The translations under genes and the position numbers were made by a program. A DNA stretch of 64,000 bases, taken from positions 2,433,804 to 2,497,803 of the forward strand of contig NZ_JH600070.1 in NCBI RefSeq assembly GCF_000245015.1, written 5' to 3'. This document shows positions 26,842-36,370 of the stretch, in pieces. Origin of the DNA: Beggiatoa alba B18LD. Lineage in GTDB: Bacteria; Pseudomonadota; Gammaproteobacteria; Beggiatoales; Beggiatoaceae. The notes below the pieces were generated by a model that did not search any database, was not told the origin of the DNA, and was given only the letters and a program-made list of their open reading frames with translations. Positions within the stretch are counted from its first letter, which is position 1. The number at the start of each line of letters is the position of its first letter.

Positions 26842-27951
26842 TTAAGATTCACATCCTAATAAAATCAATGCTGCTTGACAGGCTTCTACATAACTTTTGC
26901 TGTTGACGAGCACAGCTAACATTTTTTCAACAACGGGTTTTTGTATGTTACGGGTGATAAAAACGATTTTAGTCGCTTTAATCGCGTGAGGCGGCCATTG
27001 GGGTAAAGTGCTTGGCGGTTGAAAAATATGTTGTACGCCTTGAACGATAACAGGTAGGTCTGTTTCTTTCGTATAAACAATGCCTTTTACTCTTAATAAA
27101 TCTTTTCCTCGTAACGCGGTCAATTGTTGAAACCAGCGATTTAGCACAACCCATGATAAAGGCTCATAATATTCAATGCAGTATGATTGGATATATTTAT
27201 CATGACGAATGCTATCATGATGGTGAGCATGAGGGGATTCTATCGCTGTTGCTTGATGATAACTTTCTGCTTGCAACCATGTTTGTACATCCGTTGTTTT
27301 TGTTTGCGGGTCGTATAAACTGGCATGAAATAAACGGTGCACAATTAATTCATCTTCTGTGCTATCGACTTGTAACGCGGCGGGATTAATCCGTTGTAAG
27401 CGTTGTTTTAACTGGGCAACTTGTTCAGGGTTTGCTAATTCCTGCTTTGTGAATACTAAACGGTCAGCAACAGCTGCTTGCTTGGTGGTTTCATAATGGT
27501 CAGCTAATTGCTGTAAACCATAGATACAATCAATGGTAGTAATAACACTGTCTAAATAGACTAAATTTTTTAAAACAGCATCATTCATCACGGTATGAAT
27601 AATCGGTGCTGGGTCTGCAAGTCCTGTTGTCTCAATGACTAAGCGGTTAAAATGAGGCACTTCCCCATGGGTGCGTTTTTGTATTAAGCCTTGTAATGTT
27701 TCGATTAAATCCCCGCGAATGGTGCAACACACACAACCGCCATCAATAACGACCACGTCTTCTGTCGCCGTTTGTACTAATAAATGATCGAGGCTTACTG
27801 TACCAAATTCATTAATCACAACCGCTGTATTTTTTAAATCAGGATGGCGTAGTAATTTATTTAATAAAGTAGTTTTACCACTGCCTAAAAAACCTGTGAT
27901 GATGGCGGTGGGTAAGCGGTTTAAGGCAGTCTCTAATGGTAATTGTGGCAT
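26842..27951 (-). CDS. CobW/COG0523-family metal-chaperone GTPase
   Basis: P-loop GFLGSGKT (20-27), the metal motif CVCC (73-76) in GGCVCCTIRGDL, and later GTPase motifs (INEFG, ETTGLADPAPI) define the COG0523 family. A histidine-rich stretch (HAHHH) and a CobW C-terminal domain follow. Such proteins insert or deliver Zn2+, Co2+ or other metals using GTP. The specific metal cannot be told; no Zur box or cobalamin genes are seen. I use the ATG at 27951; a TTG at 27972 would add seven residues. Confidence 0.9.
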   Translation of the reverse strand: MPQLPLETALNRLPTAIITGFLGSGKTTLLNKLLRHPDLKNTAVVINEFGTVSLDHLLVQTATEDVVVIDGGCVCCTIRGDLIETLQGLIQKRTHGEVPHFNRLVIETTGLADPAPIIHTVMNDAVLKNLVYLDSVITTIDCIYGLQQLADHYETTKQAAVADRLVFTKQELANPEQVAQLKQRLQRINPAALQVDSTEDELIVHRLFHASLYDPQTKTTDVQTWLQAESYHQATAIESPHAHHHDSIRHDKYIQSYCIEYYEPLSWVVLNRWFQQLTALRGKDLLRVKGIVYTKETDLPVIVQGVQHIFQPPSTLPQWPPHAIKATKIVFITRNIQKPVVEKMLAVLVNSKSYVEACQAALILLGCES

Positions 27952-28084
27952 AGTATTGTATTGCCATCTCAATGAGTAATATTGTTGTTTATTATAACGA
28001 GTTTTAAAGAGGCTATTGAGAAAACACAGGGGGTTTTAATGTTCAAAGTGGGCAGTTTAATAATCGTAGCGTAAAGGAAAAATA

Positions 28085-28672
28085 ATGCGGGTCAATATCT
28101 TATTACTGATAGGCTTCATTGTGCTGACAGGGTGCACAAATAATATTGCTTATGGAGATTGCGCTTATCGAGTACAAACCAGTGAATGTGTCAAAACCGC
28201 TAAGGGTCAACACGATGCGGATATTATTGCCACCACTTACGCCGCCGCTGATGATTTATTAGCACATAGTTCGGAAACTATTTCTAGCAATGCCTGTGTA
28301 TTAGTAACCAGTGTCGCGGATATTAATGAGTTACAGGATAGTACGCCTTTAGGACGTTTGTTAGGTGAACAATTATCCGTGCGTTTAACGCAACGGGGCT
28401 ATGTTGTGCGTGAAGTGAAATTGCAAAATCCCTTAAGTCTCATTGCACGTGAAGGTGAATTCGCACTTGCTCGGGAAGTGCAAACCATTTGTACCAATGG
28501 ACAAGCCAATATCGTCGCGGGTACATATGCAGTAGGGGATAATGCGGTGTTTATTACTTTAAAATTATTGAGTATGAGTAATAATCGGATTTTAGCCGCT
28601 CATGCGTATAGTTTACCCTTAGGTGATAACACTACTTATTTATTACAAGAACCTAAAACTAGTTGGTGGTAA
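28085..28672 (+). CDS. FlgO-domain lipoprotein
   Basis: A lipobox VLTGC (Cys17) marks a lipoprotein. The mature domain matches the FlgO family (VADINELQDSTPLGRLLGEQ, then LTQRGYVVREVKL). In Vibrio FlgO is an outer-membrane flagellar lipoprotein. No flagellar genes are present here, and similar domains occur in non-flagellate species, so a general outer-membrane role is likelier. It is a single gene ending in a convergent gap with a hairpin. Confidence 0.8.
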   Translation: MRVNILLLIGFIVLTGCTNNIAYGDCAYRVQTSECVKTAKGQHDADIIATTYAAADDLLAHSSETISSNACVLVTSVADINELQDSTPLGRLLGEQLSVRLTQRGYVVREVKLQNPLSLIAREGEFALAREVQTICTNGQANIVAGTYAVGDNAVFITLKLLSMSNNRILAAHAYSLPLGDNTTYLLQEPKTSWW

Positions 28673-28694
28673 GCATCATCACGCGGATAAATAA

Positions 28695-28729
28695 AAGGGC
28701 TGCTCATCCGTTATAGATAATCAGCCCTA
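28695..28729. terminator. Hairpin in the convergent gap 28673-28752
   Basis: Arms AGGGCTG and CAGCCCT are separated by about 20 bases, with A/T runs on both outer sides (AATAAA before, AAAAATTTT after). It could end both convergent genes. The loop is large, so the call is tentative. This gap has no R1/R2/R3 repeat. Confidence 0.5.
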
Positions 28730-28752
28730 AAAATTTTCAATCACATTGAATT

Positions 28753-29580
28753 TTATTGACAACCAAAGGCATTTTGTACGCCTACGTTTTCAATTTTTAT
28801 CTCGCCTGTTTCACTGATGGTAATTTTACGCCCATCTGTTGCCGTTTGACTGCTGGTCGTCACGGGCGATGTACAGGCAGGTGGGGGAATCGGCGTGGGT
28901 TGGCTTTCTTGCATGGAAACTCGCCATGCTTTTGTTTTTGCTGAATTCGTTAAAATAATATATCCCTCTTTATGCCATGTTGCAATTAATGGTTCTGTAA
29001 TCGCCATATATTGCGCAGCAGTAATATTTAGATTGTTTGCAAAGAGAAAATCGACGCTGACCGCGCCACATTCTGGGCTGTAAATATTAGCGAGGATTTG
29101 TCCATCTGGAGAGGGGATAACGGTGTGAAATACTTGTACACCTTGTGCATCTGTGCCACAGGGTTGTTTATCTTTATCAGGGGTTTCAATAATGAGAATT
29201 TCGCGCCCATCTAGTAATAATTTATTGAATTGACGCCCCCCATTATCTAACAGGGATTCGACCACTAAATACCCTGCCTGCTTCATATAATACAGTTCTC
29301 CAGTGAGATTCTCACGGGCTTGTGGCGTAATTTCATGCTTATTGCTACCGTCTGCATTTTGAATATAAATTTTATGCAACACGTTACGTTTATTCTCGCC
29401 TTGCTGTTCATAAGTCTGATTAACCAGTGCAATATCTGAACTATCATCAGCCCACACAGCTTTATCAACACGTTCAACGGTATGCCATTCATCAGGTTTT
29501 ACTTCTGTGCTTGTTGTGCTACAGCCATTTATCAGTAAAGCCGTTAATCCTATCCCAATCATTGAGATGTAATAGCGCAT
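28753..29580 (-). CDS. Lipoprotein, paralog of the next upstream gene
   Basis: Lipobox INGC (Cys20). The body has TolB/PD40-like beta-propeller character: VWADDSSDIALV, TVIPSPDGQILANIYS, WHKEGYIILTNS. It is clearly related to the protein encoded at 29610-30491, sharing ADD.S, NPDGSN/NADGSN, LYYMK.AGY, PSPDGQ, TSPVTTSS and the C-terminal AFGCQ. The two genes are 29 bp apart and are probably a tandem duplication in the mrcA-plsY operon. Function unknown. Confidence 0.8.
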   Translation of the reverse strand: MRYYISMIGIGLTALLINGCSTTSTEVKPDEWHTVERVDKAVWADDSSDIALVNQTYEQQGENKRNVLHKIYIQNADGSNKHEITPQARENLTGELYYMKQAGYLVVESLLDNGGRQFNKLLLDGREILIIETPDKDKQPCGTDAQGVQVFHTVIPSPDGQILANIYSPECGAVSVDFLFANNLNITAAQYMAITEPLIATWHKEGYIILTNSAKTKAWRVSMQESQPTPIPPPACTSPVTTSSQTATDGRKITISETGEIKIENVGVQNAFGCQ

Positions 29581-29609
29581 TACAAAGTCCTCTGGTTAAA
29601 AACGATAGT

Positions 29610-30491
29610 TTATTGACATCCAAAAGCAGTGCGTGTGCCAACTGCGCTGATATGAATGCCTGTTTCTATAAAACTGGCTTCTCGTCCATCTATGGCAATA
29701 TGACTACTCGTCGTCACTGGGGTTAAACAGCGGGGGATATTCGTATTCACAACAGGTGTCTGTGGTAGCAATTGCCATGCAGTTTGGGTATTTGTATTGG
29801 CAATGATGAATGCACCATCTTTGCGCCATGTCACGCTATAAACACCTGTCGGCACTACTAGCGTTTGTTGATCTGCAAAACGGTCGCGTGTGCTGGTATA
29901 AAACAGGACACTGATTTGTTGGCAATGGCTGAGAGAGGCATAGGCGATATATTGACCGTCTGGCGATGGAATAACAGTCGGTTCTAACATGATTTCATGA
30001 TTTGGGCAGGCATCTTTTGTCGTGGGATAGATTTCAACGAGTAACGCAGATTTACCTTGTTCTGTAATTCTATGAAACTGGCGTAGCCCATTGTCTAATA
30101 TGGATTCAGCTAGGATATAACCTGCTCTTTTCATATAGTAAAGTTTGCCTAATTGATAAGGGCGAGCGACGGTAATAATCCGTCGATTTGAACCATCAGG
30201 ATTGATAGTAGAAAGTTGGTGAGAAAAATTTTGTTTGTTGGTCGTCCCCATCAAGGGGTCTAGGCTTTGACGCTGTTCAAAACGCAACGTACCTATTAAT
30301 AATTCAGAATCATCATCCGCCCAAACGATTTGAGTATCTTGGCTAACAGGTTGCCATGCATAACGGCTGCTTTGGCTACAAGCACTTAAGCATAACCCAC
30401 ACACACTGAGCATTATCAACTGTAAAAATGACCGCTTAAGATAATGTTGTATCAGGGGATTTTTTTGCACCGATTTTACTTTCTTGTCCAT
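29610..30491 (-). CDS. Lipoprotein, tandem paralog
   Basis: From ATG 30491 the lipobox LSAC places the acylated Cys at residue 38, giving an unusually long n-region; a GTG at 30515 is also open. The mature part has the same propeller-like repeats and C-terminus (AFGCQ) as its downstream paralog at 28753. Its start overlaps the 3' end of plsY by 56 bp, so translation is coupled. Conserved cysteines (C near PCG/ACPNHE, ECG/HCQ, AC/RC, and GCQ) may form disulfides in the periplasm. Function unknown. Confidence 0.75.
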   Translation of the reverse strand: MDKKVKSVQKNPLIQHYLKRSFLQLIMLSVCGLCLSACSQSSRYAWQPVSQDTQIVWADDDSELLIGTLRFEQRQSLDPLMGTTNKQNFSHQLSTINPDGSNRRIITVARPYQLGKLYYMKRAGYILAESILDNGLRQFHRITEQGKSALLVEIYPTTKDACPNHEIMLEPTVIPSPDGQYIAYASLSHCQQISVLFYTSTRDRFADQQTLVVPTGVYSVTWRKDGAFIIANTNTQTAWQLLPQTPVVNTNIPRCLTPVTTSSHIAIDGREASFIETGIHISAVGTRTAFGCQ

Positions 30492-31050
30492 TGCATAATT
30501 TTTGAATATTAGCACGATGTCGCCAGATTAATAATGCACTGATTAATAATGTAATTCCCCAATAAGGGGCGGGAGCACCGCTAAGGTAAAGATAGAGGGG
30601 AGCGAGCAGACTGGCAGTCAGCGCGGAGAGTGAAGAGTAACGACTGATAAAAGCGACTATCAACCATGTAAGCAGTGTTGCAAGTCCTGCCCAGCCATTG
30701 AAAACAAGGATAACACCGAATGCTGTTGCAACCCCTTTTCCCCCCCGAAAATGCAGGAAAATGGGGAAAAGATGCCCCAAAAAGGCGGCAAATCCAACCA
30801 GTGCCGTACTCATCGCTCCTAGCCCCGCTAAATTTGCGAGAAGCACAGCAAGCACACCTTTCAGCACGTCGAGTAAAAGCGTAATAATCGCAGCTTTTTT
30901 ACCGCCTAGCCGTAACACGTTGGTCGCGCCAGGGTTTCCAGAGCCTTGCGTGCGAGGGTCAGTAAATCCCATTACACGGCTTAGTATCACCGCTGCATTG
31001 AGAGAACCTAGTAGATAAGCAATCAGGATAAGAAAAATATCAGTCAACAT
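30436..31050 (-). CDS. plsY: Glycerol-3-phosphate acyltransferase PlsY
   Basis: A membrane protein of 204 residues with five hydrophobic helices. The PlsY motifs are all there: SLNAAVILSRVMGFTDPRTQGSGNPGATN (motif 1 region, quoted here only in part as GSGNPGATN), HLFPIFLHFRGGKGVAT (motif 2) and the third helix motif around WRHRANIQKLCNG. It transfers an acyl group from acyl phosphate to glycerol-3-phosphate in the first step of phospholipid synthesis. The gene starts one base after the PBP1A stop codon. Confidence 0.95.
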   Translation of the reverse strand: MLTDIFLILIAYLLGSLNAAVILSRVMGFTDPRTQGSGNPGATNVLRLGGKKAAIITLLLDVLKGVLAVLLANLAGLGAMSTALVGFAAFLGHLFPIFLHFRGGKGVATAFGVILVFNGWAGLATLLTWLIVAFISRYSSLSALTASLLAPLYLYLSGAPAPYWGITLLISALLIWRHRANIQKLCNGQESKIGAKKSPDTTLS

Positions 31051-31051
31051 A

Positions 31052-33649
31052 TTAAAAGAGAGGTTCTAAAGGGTTACCACTTTGTCCTTGAGACGTATCT
31101 GTCGTTTCCTTATACGTCGGTGCGTATCGTGTTGGCACAGATTCGGAGGAAAACTCTTCCATTTTACCATTAGGATTATCGCCTGTTGCACGTAATCCTG
31201 TGTTAGGGTCAATGCGGACGGTAATTAAACCATCAGGTTTCGGCAAGGTTCGTTCTTTATATTGTTTTAATGCTTCTTCCATAAATTCCATCCACATCGG
31301 CAATGCTGCACGTCCGCCAGTTTCCTTACTACCTAAAGAGCGCGGTTGGTCAAATCCAACCCAAGTCGTTGTAGCGACATCAGGCGTATATCCTGAAAAC
31401 CATGCATCGTTAGGACCATTTGTTGTACCTGTTTTACCTGCAATATCATTACGATTCAGCTTTAATGCGCGTTTTGCAGTACCGTATCGGACAACATCTT
31501 TTAACATAGAGGTCATAATCCACGCATTTTGTGGGCGCAACACTAATTCAGCAGACAATGGCGTTTTAGGCTGGTTTGTTGCTGTTGGGACTAATGCCGT
31601 TACAGTGGTTTCTGCGGGCAAGGCGGTGGGTAAATTTGTGAATACTTTTGTTGGTTCTATAGGTTTACTCATGTCGCAATCGTAGCAAACAGTTGCGGGA
31701 TTAGCTTCAAATATAATATTGCCTGCACTATCTTCTATTCTTGCGATGAAATGCGGCTCTATTTTATATCCGCCATTGGCTAAAATGGCATAGCCTGTGA
31801 CTAATTCAAGCGGGGTTACTTCGCCTGTTCCTAATGCAGTCGTGAGATTGTACGGAATGCGCTCTTTTTTAAAGCCAAATTTTGAAACGTAGTCAATAGC
31901 ATAGCCAACGCCTATTTCTTCTAATAAGCGAATAGAAACCATATTACGAGAATGTGTTAATGCAGTGCGTAGGCTGGTAGGTCCATAGAATTTATGGCTA
32001 TAGTTTTCAGGTCGCCATGTGGTTGTCCCTGTTTGATAGGTTTTAGGTGCATCATTAATGATACTGGCAGCAGAAAAACCTTTATCTAAAGCAGCAGAAT
32101 AAATAAAGGGTTTAAAATTAGAACCAGGTTGACGTAATGCTTGTGTAACCCGATTAAATTTACTTTGATTAAAGTCAAACCCGCCCGCTAAGGCAATAAT
32201 TGCGCCATTATTCGGCTTAATAGAAATTAATGCCCCTTCAATTTGTGGGACTGAGGATAAACGCCATTTAACCGAGGGGTCATTCAGTGTCGATAAATCA
32301 TCACTGGTTGGTGCTTGAACCTCTTCATTACCATCTTCATCCATCGTTGTATTTTCAGGATTTACTAGCTGTTTAATCGGGCGCACCATAATCACATCGC
32401 CTTTATTAGCGATATCTTTAGGACTTTTAGGATTAGCACCGCGCCGATTATCATCTATATAACGCCCTGCCCATGCAAGGTTTTCCCATGCAATATCAAA
32501 TTCCCCAATGCGATTATTGTAAATATGTAATGATTTTTCTTTAATCGCTAAAACAATGCTAGGAAACATCCCACCTTGAACAGCGTATTTACTCAATAAA
32601 TTATTTAAATCTTCAGGGGTTGGATTAGTTGGCAAGTGTTCGCGCCCAATAGCCCCCCGATAACCATGGCGTTCATCATAATCAAACAATGCATTGCGCA
32701 ATGCTGTTTGTGCTTTACTCTGTAAGTAAGAATTGATGGTTGTGATAACGCGATAACCTTTAGTATCGGCATCATCACCATATTTACTTTGTACAAAAGC
32801 CCTTGCCATTTCAGCAATATATGGGGCATCTGCTTCTAATGTTGTGGCATAAATTTTTGCCGTATTTGGGGCACTCATTGCTTCTTTATGCTGGTCTGCG
32901 GTGATGTAACTAAACTCTAACATGCGATTTATAATATAGTTACGCCGTTGCATGGCACGGTCTGGATTACTAATGGGATTATTTGCAGAAGGGGCTTTTG
33001 GGATTCCTGCTAACATGGCAAATTCTGCAACAGTTAAATCTTTCAGATTACGTCCATAATAAATTTGAGCCGCTGCCCCAGCCCCATAAGCACGGTTTCC
33101 CATAAAAATAACATTCAGATATAGCGTAAGAATCTCTTCTTTACTGAGTTCTCTTTCTATTTGTAACGCTAAAAAAATTTCTTTTAATTTGCGTGTCCAG
33201 CTTTTTTCTGGGGATAATAAAAAGTTACGTGCAACCTGCATCGTAATTGTACTTCCCCCTTGCGATTTTTCTCCCGTTTTAAGGTAAACCCAAGCCGCAC
33301 GCAATAAGCCTTTAATATCAACGCCAGAATGTTCAAAATAACGAGAATCTTCCGCAGCCAACATAGCTTTTACCATCATCGGTGGTAAATTATCTTTACT
33401 GACTGGAATACGCCGTTGCTCACCAAATTCAGCAATCAGTTTGCCGTCGTTGGTATAAACTCTTAAAGGTATTTGCAATTGCACATCCTTTAAGTGTTCA
33501 GTAGCAGGGAGCGTATCAATAATATACCATTGCAAATAGATACCTATCCCAACTGCAATAGTAGCTAACAATAGTCCCACCACAAGCAGTGCACGAAAAA
33601 TCTTATAAAAAAATTGACTGATAATCATAAATAAGCAGCGAAATGACAT
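31052..33649 (-). CDS. mrcA: Penicillin-binding protein 1A (bifunctional class A)
   Basis: An N-terminal membrane anchor (about 12-38) is followed by a glycosyltransferase family 51 domain (EDSRYFEHSGVD, QGGSTITMQVARN) and an inserted OB-like domain. The transpeptidase domain has SxxK in PGSNFKPF (Ser about 509), SRN in THSRNMVS and KTG in AGKTGTTN. It polymerises and cross-links peptidoglycan. It is divergent from pilM, as in many gammaproteobacteria. An alternative ATG is seven codons downstream (33628). The 865-aa length is usual. Confidence 0.95.
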   Translation of the reverse strand: MSFRCLFMIISQFFYKIFRALLVVGLLLATIAVGIGIYLQWYIIDTLPATEHLKDVQLQIPLRVYTNDGKLIAEFGEQRRIPVSKDNLPPMMVKAMLAAEDSRYFEHSGVDIKGLLRAAWVYLKTGEKSQGGSTITMQVARNFLLSPEKSWTRKLKEIFLALQIERELSKEEILTLYLNVIFMGNRAYGAGAAAQIYYGRNLKDLTVAEFAMLAGIPKAPSANNPISNPDRAMQRRNYIINRMLEFSYITADQHKEAMSAPNTAKIYATTLEADAPYIAEMARAFVQSKYGDDADTKGYRVITTINSYLQSKAQTALRNALFDYDERHGYRGAIGREHLPTNPTPEDLNNLLSKYAVQGGMFPSIVLAIKEKSLHIYNNRIGEFDIAWENLAWAGRYIDDNRRGANPKSPKDIANKGDVIMVRPIKQLVNPENTTMDEDGNEEVQAPTSDDLSTLNDPSVKWRLSSVPQIEGALISIKPNNGAIIALAGGFDFNQSKFNRVTQALRQPGSNFKPFIYSAALDKGFSAASIINDAPKTYQTGTTTWRPENYSHKFYGPTSLRTALTHSRNMVSIRLLEEIGVGYAIDYVSKFGFKKERIPYNLTTALGTGEVTPLELVTGYAILANGGYKIEPHFIARIEDSAGNIIFEANPATVCYDCDMSKPIEPTKVFTNLPTALPAETTVTALVPTATNQPKTPLSAELVLRPQNAWIMTSMLKDVVRYGTAKRALKLNRNDIAGKTGTTNGPNDAWFSGYTPDVATTTWVGFDQPRSLGSKETGGRAALPMWMEFMEEALKQYKERTLPKPDGLITVRIDPNTGLRATGDNPNGKMEEFSSESVPTRYAPTYKETTDTSQGQSGNPLEPLF

Positions 33650-33789
33650 TTATAATTTTTATTATAAAGTGTTGTGAGTAAAGACTCTATTCAATACTTT
33701 TTAATAAGTATTGACCTATAGTTAGCTTTAGAGTTTAATGTATATTAACAACTATCCTGTATAACATATCTGTTTTAAAGGAAAATTCA

Positions 33790-34875
33790 GTGGGAATCTT
33801 TAGTTTAAAACCTGAGCCGCTGGTGGGCATAGATATAAGCTCTACAGCCGTTAAACTATTAGAACTCAGCCGAGCAGGTAATAACTACAAGGTTGAGAGC
33901 TACGCGATAGAACCTCTGCCAGAAAAAGCGGTTGAGGATAAAAACGTCGTTGAATTAGAAATTGTGGGCGAAGCCATTAACCGTGTTGTACGCCGTGCAA
34001 AACCGAAAGCCCAATTTTCTGCGGTTGCTGTTTCAGGTCCTGCTGTCATCACTAAACTTATCGAGATGGATAGAGGCATGTCTGATGATGAACGACGTGC
34101 GTTGATTGAAGCTGATGCTGAACAATACATTCCTTATCCGTTAAACGAGATTAGTTTCGACTTTGAAGTGATTGGTCCAAATGAGAAAGACCCTGACAAT
34201 CGCGTCGATATTTTACTGGCTGCCTCACGGAGTGAAAACGTCGAAGTACGTGTTGCCAGTGCAGAATTAGGCGGGTTAAGGGTTCGTGTCGTGGACATAG
34301 AGAAGTATGCACTCGAAAATGCGTTTCGTCTATTAGCAGAAAGTGACCCTGAAATTAATCTAGATGAGACCATCGCGCTCATCGATGTTGGTGCAACGAC
34401 AACAACAATTAACGTGCTTGGGGAAAGTCGCATTATTTATTCTCGTGAAGAACTCTTTGGTGGTAAACGACTTACCGAAAACATTCAGCATCGTTATGGG
34501 ATTAGCTACGAAGAGGCAAATCTTGCTAAACGTAATGGCGGTTTACCAGATGACTATGAATTAGAAGTCCTAGAACCCTTTAAAGCGGAAATGGCGCAAC
34601 AAATCAGTCGGATGGTACAGTATTACTATTCCTCAGATGTATCTCCCAAATATGGTCAACTTTCTCATATTTTAATTGCGGGCGGATGTGCATCTATCCC
34701 TAACATCGTTGAACACGTCAGTAATAAAGTGGGTGGACATGTCACAATTGCAAATCCTTTTGCCTCCATGTCGTTATCCGCTAAAGTCCCCAAAAAAGAT
34801 TTAATGCGTGATGCACCAGCCTTGATGATTGCGTGTGGGCTTGCTTTACGCACATTTGATAAATTCAATTATTAA
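33790..34875 (+). CDS. pilM: Type IV pilus assembly protein PilM
   Basis: GTG start behind AAGGAAA. An actin-like ATPase fold: GIDISSTAVKLLELS near the N-terminus, IALIDVGATTTTINVL (phosphate 2 loop) and ILIAGGCASIPNI (adenosine loop). PilM sits at the inner face of the inner membrane and binds the N-terminal tail of PilN. It opens the pilMNOPQ operon, divergent from mrcA. Confidence 0.97.
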   Translation: MGIFSLKPEPLVGIDISSTAVKLLELSRAGNNYKVESYAIEPLPEKAVEDKNVVELEIVGEAINRVVRRAKPKAQFSAVAVSGPAVITKLIEMDRGMSDDERRALIEADAEQYIPYPLNEISFDFEVIGPNEKDPDNRVDILLAASRSENVEVRVASAELGGLRVRVVDIEKYALENAFRLLAESDPEINLDETIALIDVGATTTTINVLGESRIIYSREELFGGKRLTENIQHRYGISYEEANLAKRNGGLPDDYELEVLEPFKAEMAQQISRMVQYYYSSDVSPKYGQLSHILIAGGCASIPNIVEHVSNKVGGHVTIANPFASMSLSAKVPKKDLMRDAPALMIACGLALRTFDKFNY

Positions 34876-34925
34876 TGACGTATTTCCTGAAGATGCAATC
34901 AGGACAGGCATGAGGCATTAACACG

Positions 34926-35570
34926 ATGGCAAATATCAACCTTCTCCCTTGGCGTGAGACGCTAAAGCGTGAACGTGAAATCCGTTTTTTGATTATCACG
35001 GGTATCGCGCTCGCCATCGCAGGGATTATCGTATTGAGCGTGCACCTGTTTATGGAAGGTGAAATCGCTTACCAACAGAGTCGTAATGACTATATTCAGT
35101 CAGAAATCAATATTGTAAAGAAACAAATTGATGAAATTAAAGAACTGGAAATAAAGAAAGCAGCCTTAATTGAACGGATGAACGTGATTCAACAATTAGA
35201 AGCCAGTCGCCCATTGTCTGTACGCTTAATGGATGAAATGGTGTTACGTGTGCCCGAAGGGATTTATTTCACGACAATGACGCAAAAACAAGACATCATC
35301 ACCATTGAAGGCGTTGCACAATCTGATGCACGGGTCTCTTCTCTGATGCGTCAATTAGATAGCTCTCCCTACTTAACAAATCCAACTGTTGAATTTATTG
35401 AGAATAAAGATGAAAGAACAGTGACTGGCATACAGCCTGATAAAGCACCAAAGACAACAGCAAAACGGACAGTCAGCACCTTTAAACTCAATTTAAAACA
35501 AGAAGTGCCTAAGGAAGAAGACCCGCTGGCGGGTTCGTCGGATAAACCTGCTGCTCCGTCTGCCCGATGA
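34926..35570 (+). CDS. pilN: Type IV pilus assembly protein PilN
   Basis: The first residues ANINLLPWRE form the conserved PilM-binding tail (INLLPWR), followed by a membrane helix (about 20-42), a coiled coil and a periplasmic ferredoxin-like domain. It forms the inner-membrane alignment complex with PilO and PilP. The gene is 50 bp after pilM. Confidence 0.96.
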   Translation: MANINLLPWRETLKREREIRFLIITGIALAIAGIIVLSVHLFMEGEIAYQQSRNDYIQSEINIVKKQIDEIKELEIKKAALIERMNVIQQLEASRPLSVRLMDEMVLRVPEGIYFTTMTQKQDIITIEGVAQSDARVSSLMRQLDSSPYLTNPTVEFIENKDERTVTGIQPDKAPKTTAKRTVSTFKLNLKQEVPKEEDPLAGSSDKPAAPSAR

Positions 35571-35580
35571 GGACTAAGCC

Positions 35581-36228
35581 ATGAAATTTAGTGCTGATGA
35601 TTTTCGTAATTTAGACGCTAAAAACGTGGGCAATTGGCCCATTCCTGTTAAAGGCGTTGCTATTCTATTTTTATGTGCTCTCGCCTTAGGGGCAGGTTAC
35701 TACTTTGATACACAAGATCAAATTGCACGTTTAGAAGCGGTACAACGCCAAGAAGGTGAACTCATTAAAGAATTCACAGATAAACAATGGCAAGCGGCAA
35801 CACTTCCCAAACTAAAAGAACAATTAGTCACCATTGAAAAATCGCTTGCAGACTTACAACGGCGTTTACCGAATCAAGCAGAAGTTGCTGGACTCATTCA
35901 AGATATTTCACAAGCAGCAATTGCAACAGGGTTAAAGTCAGAACTCTTTAAGCCAGGCACGCAATTACAAGAAAACAACTACTACATCTTGCCCATTAAC
36001 TTACGCTTAAGCGGTGATTATCACTCATTCGGTAAGTTTATTAGCCAAGTTGCATCTATGCCCCGCATTGTGACACAACACGATATTGTCATTAAAAACC
36101 TATCGGCAAAAGGTCCATTAACCATGGAACTGGTAGCGAGGATTTACTTTTTTCCTGATCCAAACAGTGTAGAAGCTCCTGCTACTGGCGCGAAAGGAAA
36201 AGCCCCCGCAGTCCCTGCTAAAAAATAA
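35581..36228 (+). CDS. pilO: Type IV pilus assembly protein PilO
   Basis: One membrane helix (about 25-45) precedes a coiled coil and a periplasmic alpha/beta domain with the PilO-like segment LPINLRLSGDYHSFGKFISQVA. It starts ten bases after pilN and heterodimerises with it. A Lys/Ala/Pro-rich tail ends the protein. Confidence 0.96.
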   Translation: MKFSADDFRNLDAKNVGNWPIPVKGVAILFLCALALGAGYYFDTQDQIARLEAVQRQEGELIKEFTDKQWQAATLPKLKEQLVTIEKSLADLQRRLPNQAEVAGLIQDISQAAIATGLKSELFKPGTQLQENNYYILPINLRLSGDYHSFGKFISQVASMPRIVTQHDIVIKNLSAKGPLTMELVARIYFFPDPNSVEAPATGAKGKAPAVPAKK

Positions 36229-36370
36229 TGCATAACACAATGATAAATATAAAAAACAAGGTGGCTCAACTTGCTTACCAAGTTCTACCACACTTAATCT
36301 AACAGTGTGTAAGCAGAATAAAATAATGGATAGTCAATTCAAACGCTTATCCAGTTACGGAGAGTTAGAC

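Noticed and set aside
36305-36370. N-terminal extension of PilP
   Set aside because: The ATG at 36371 has a ribosome binding site and starts the lipoprotein signal; the extension has no family support.
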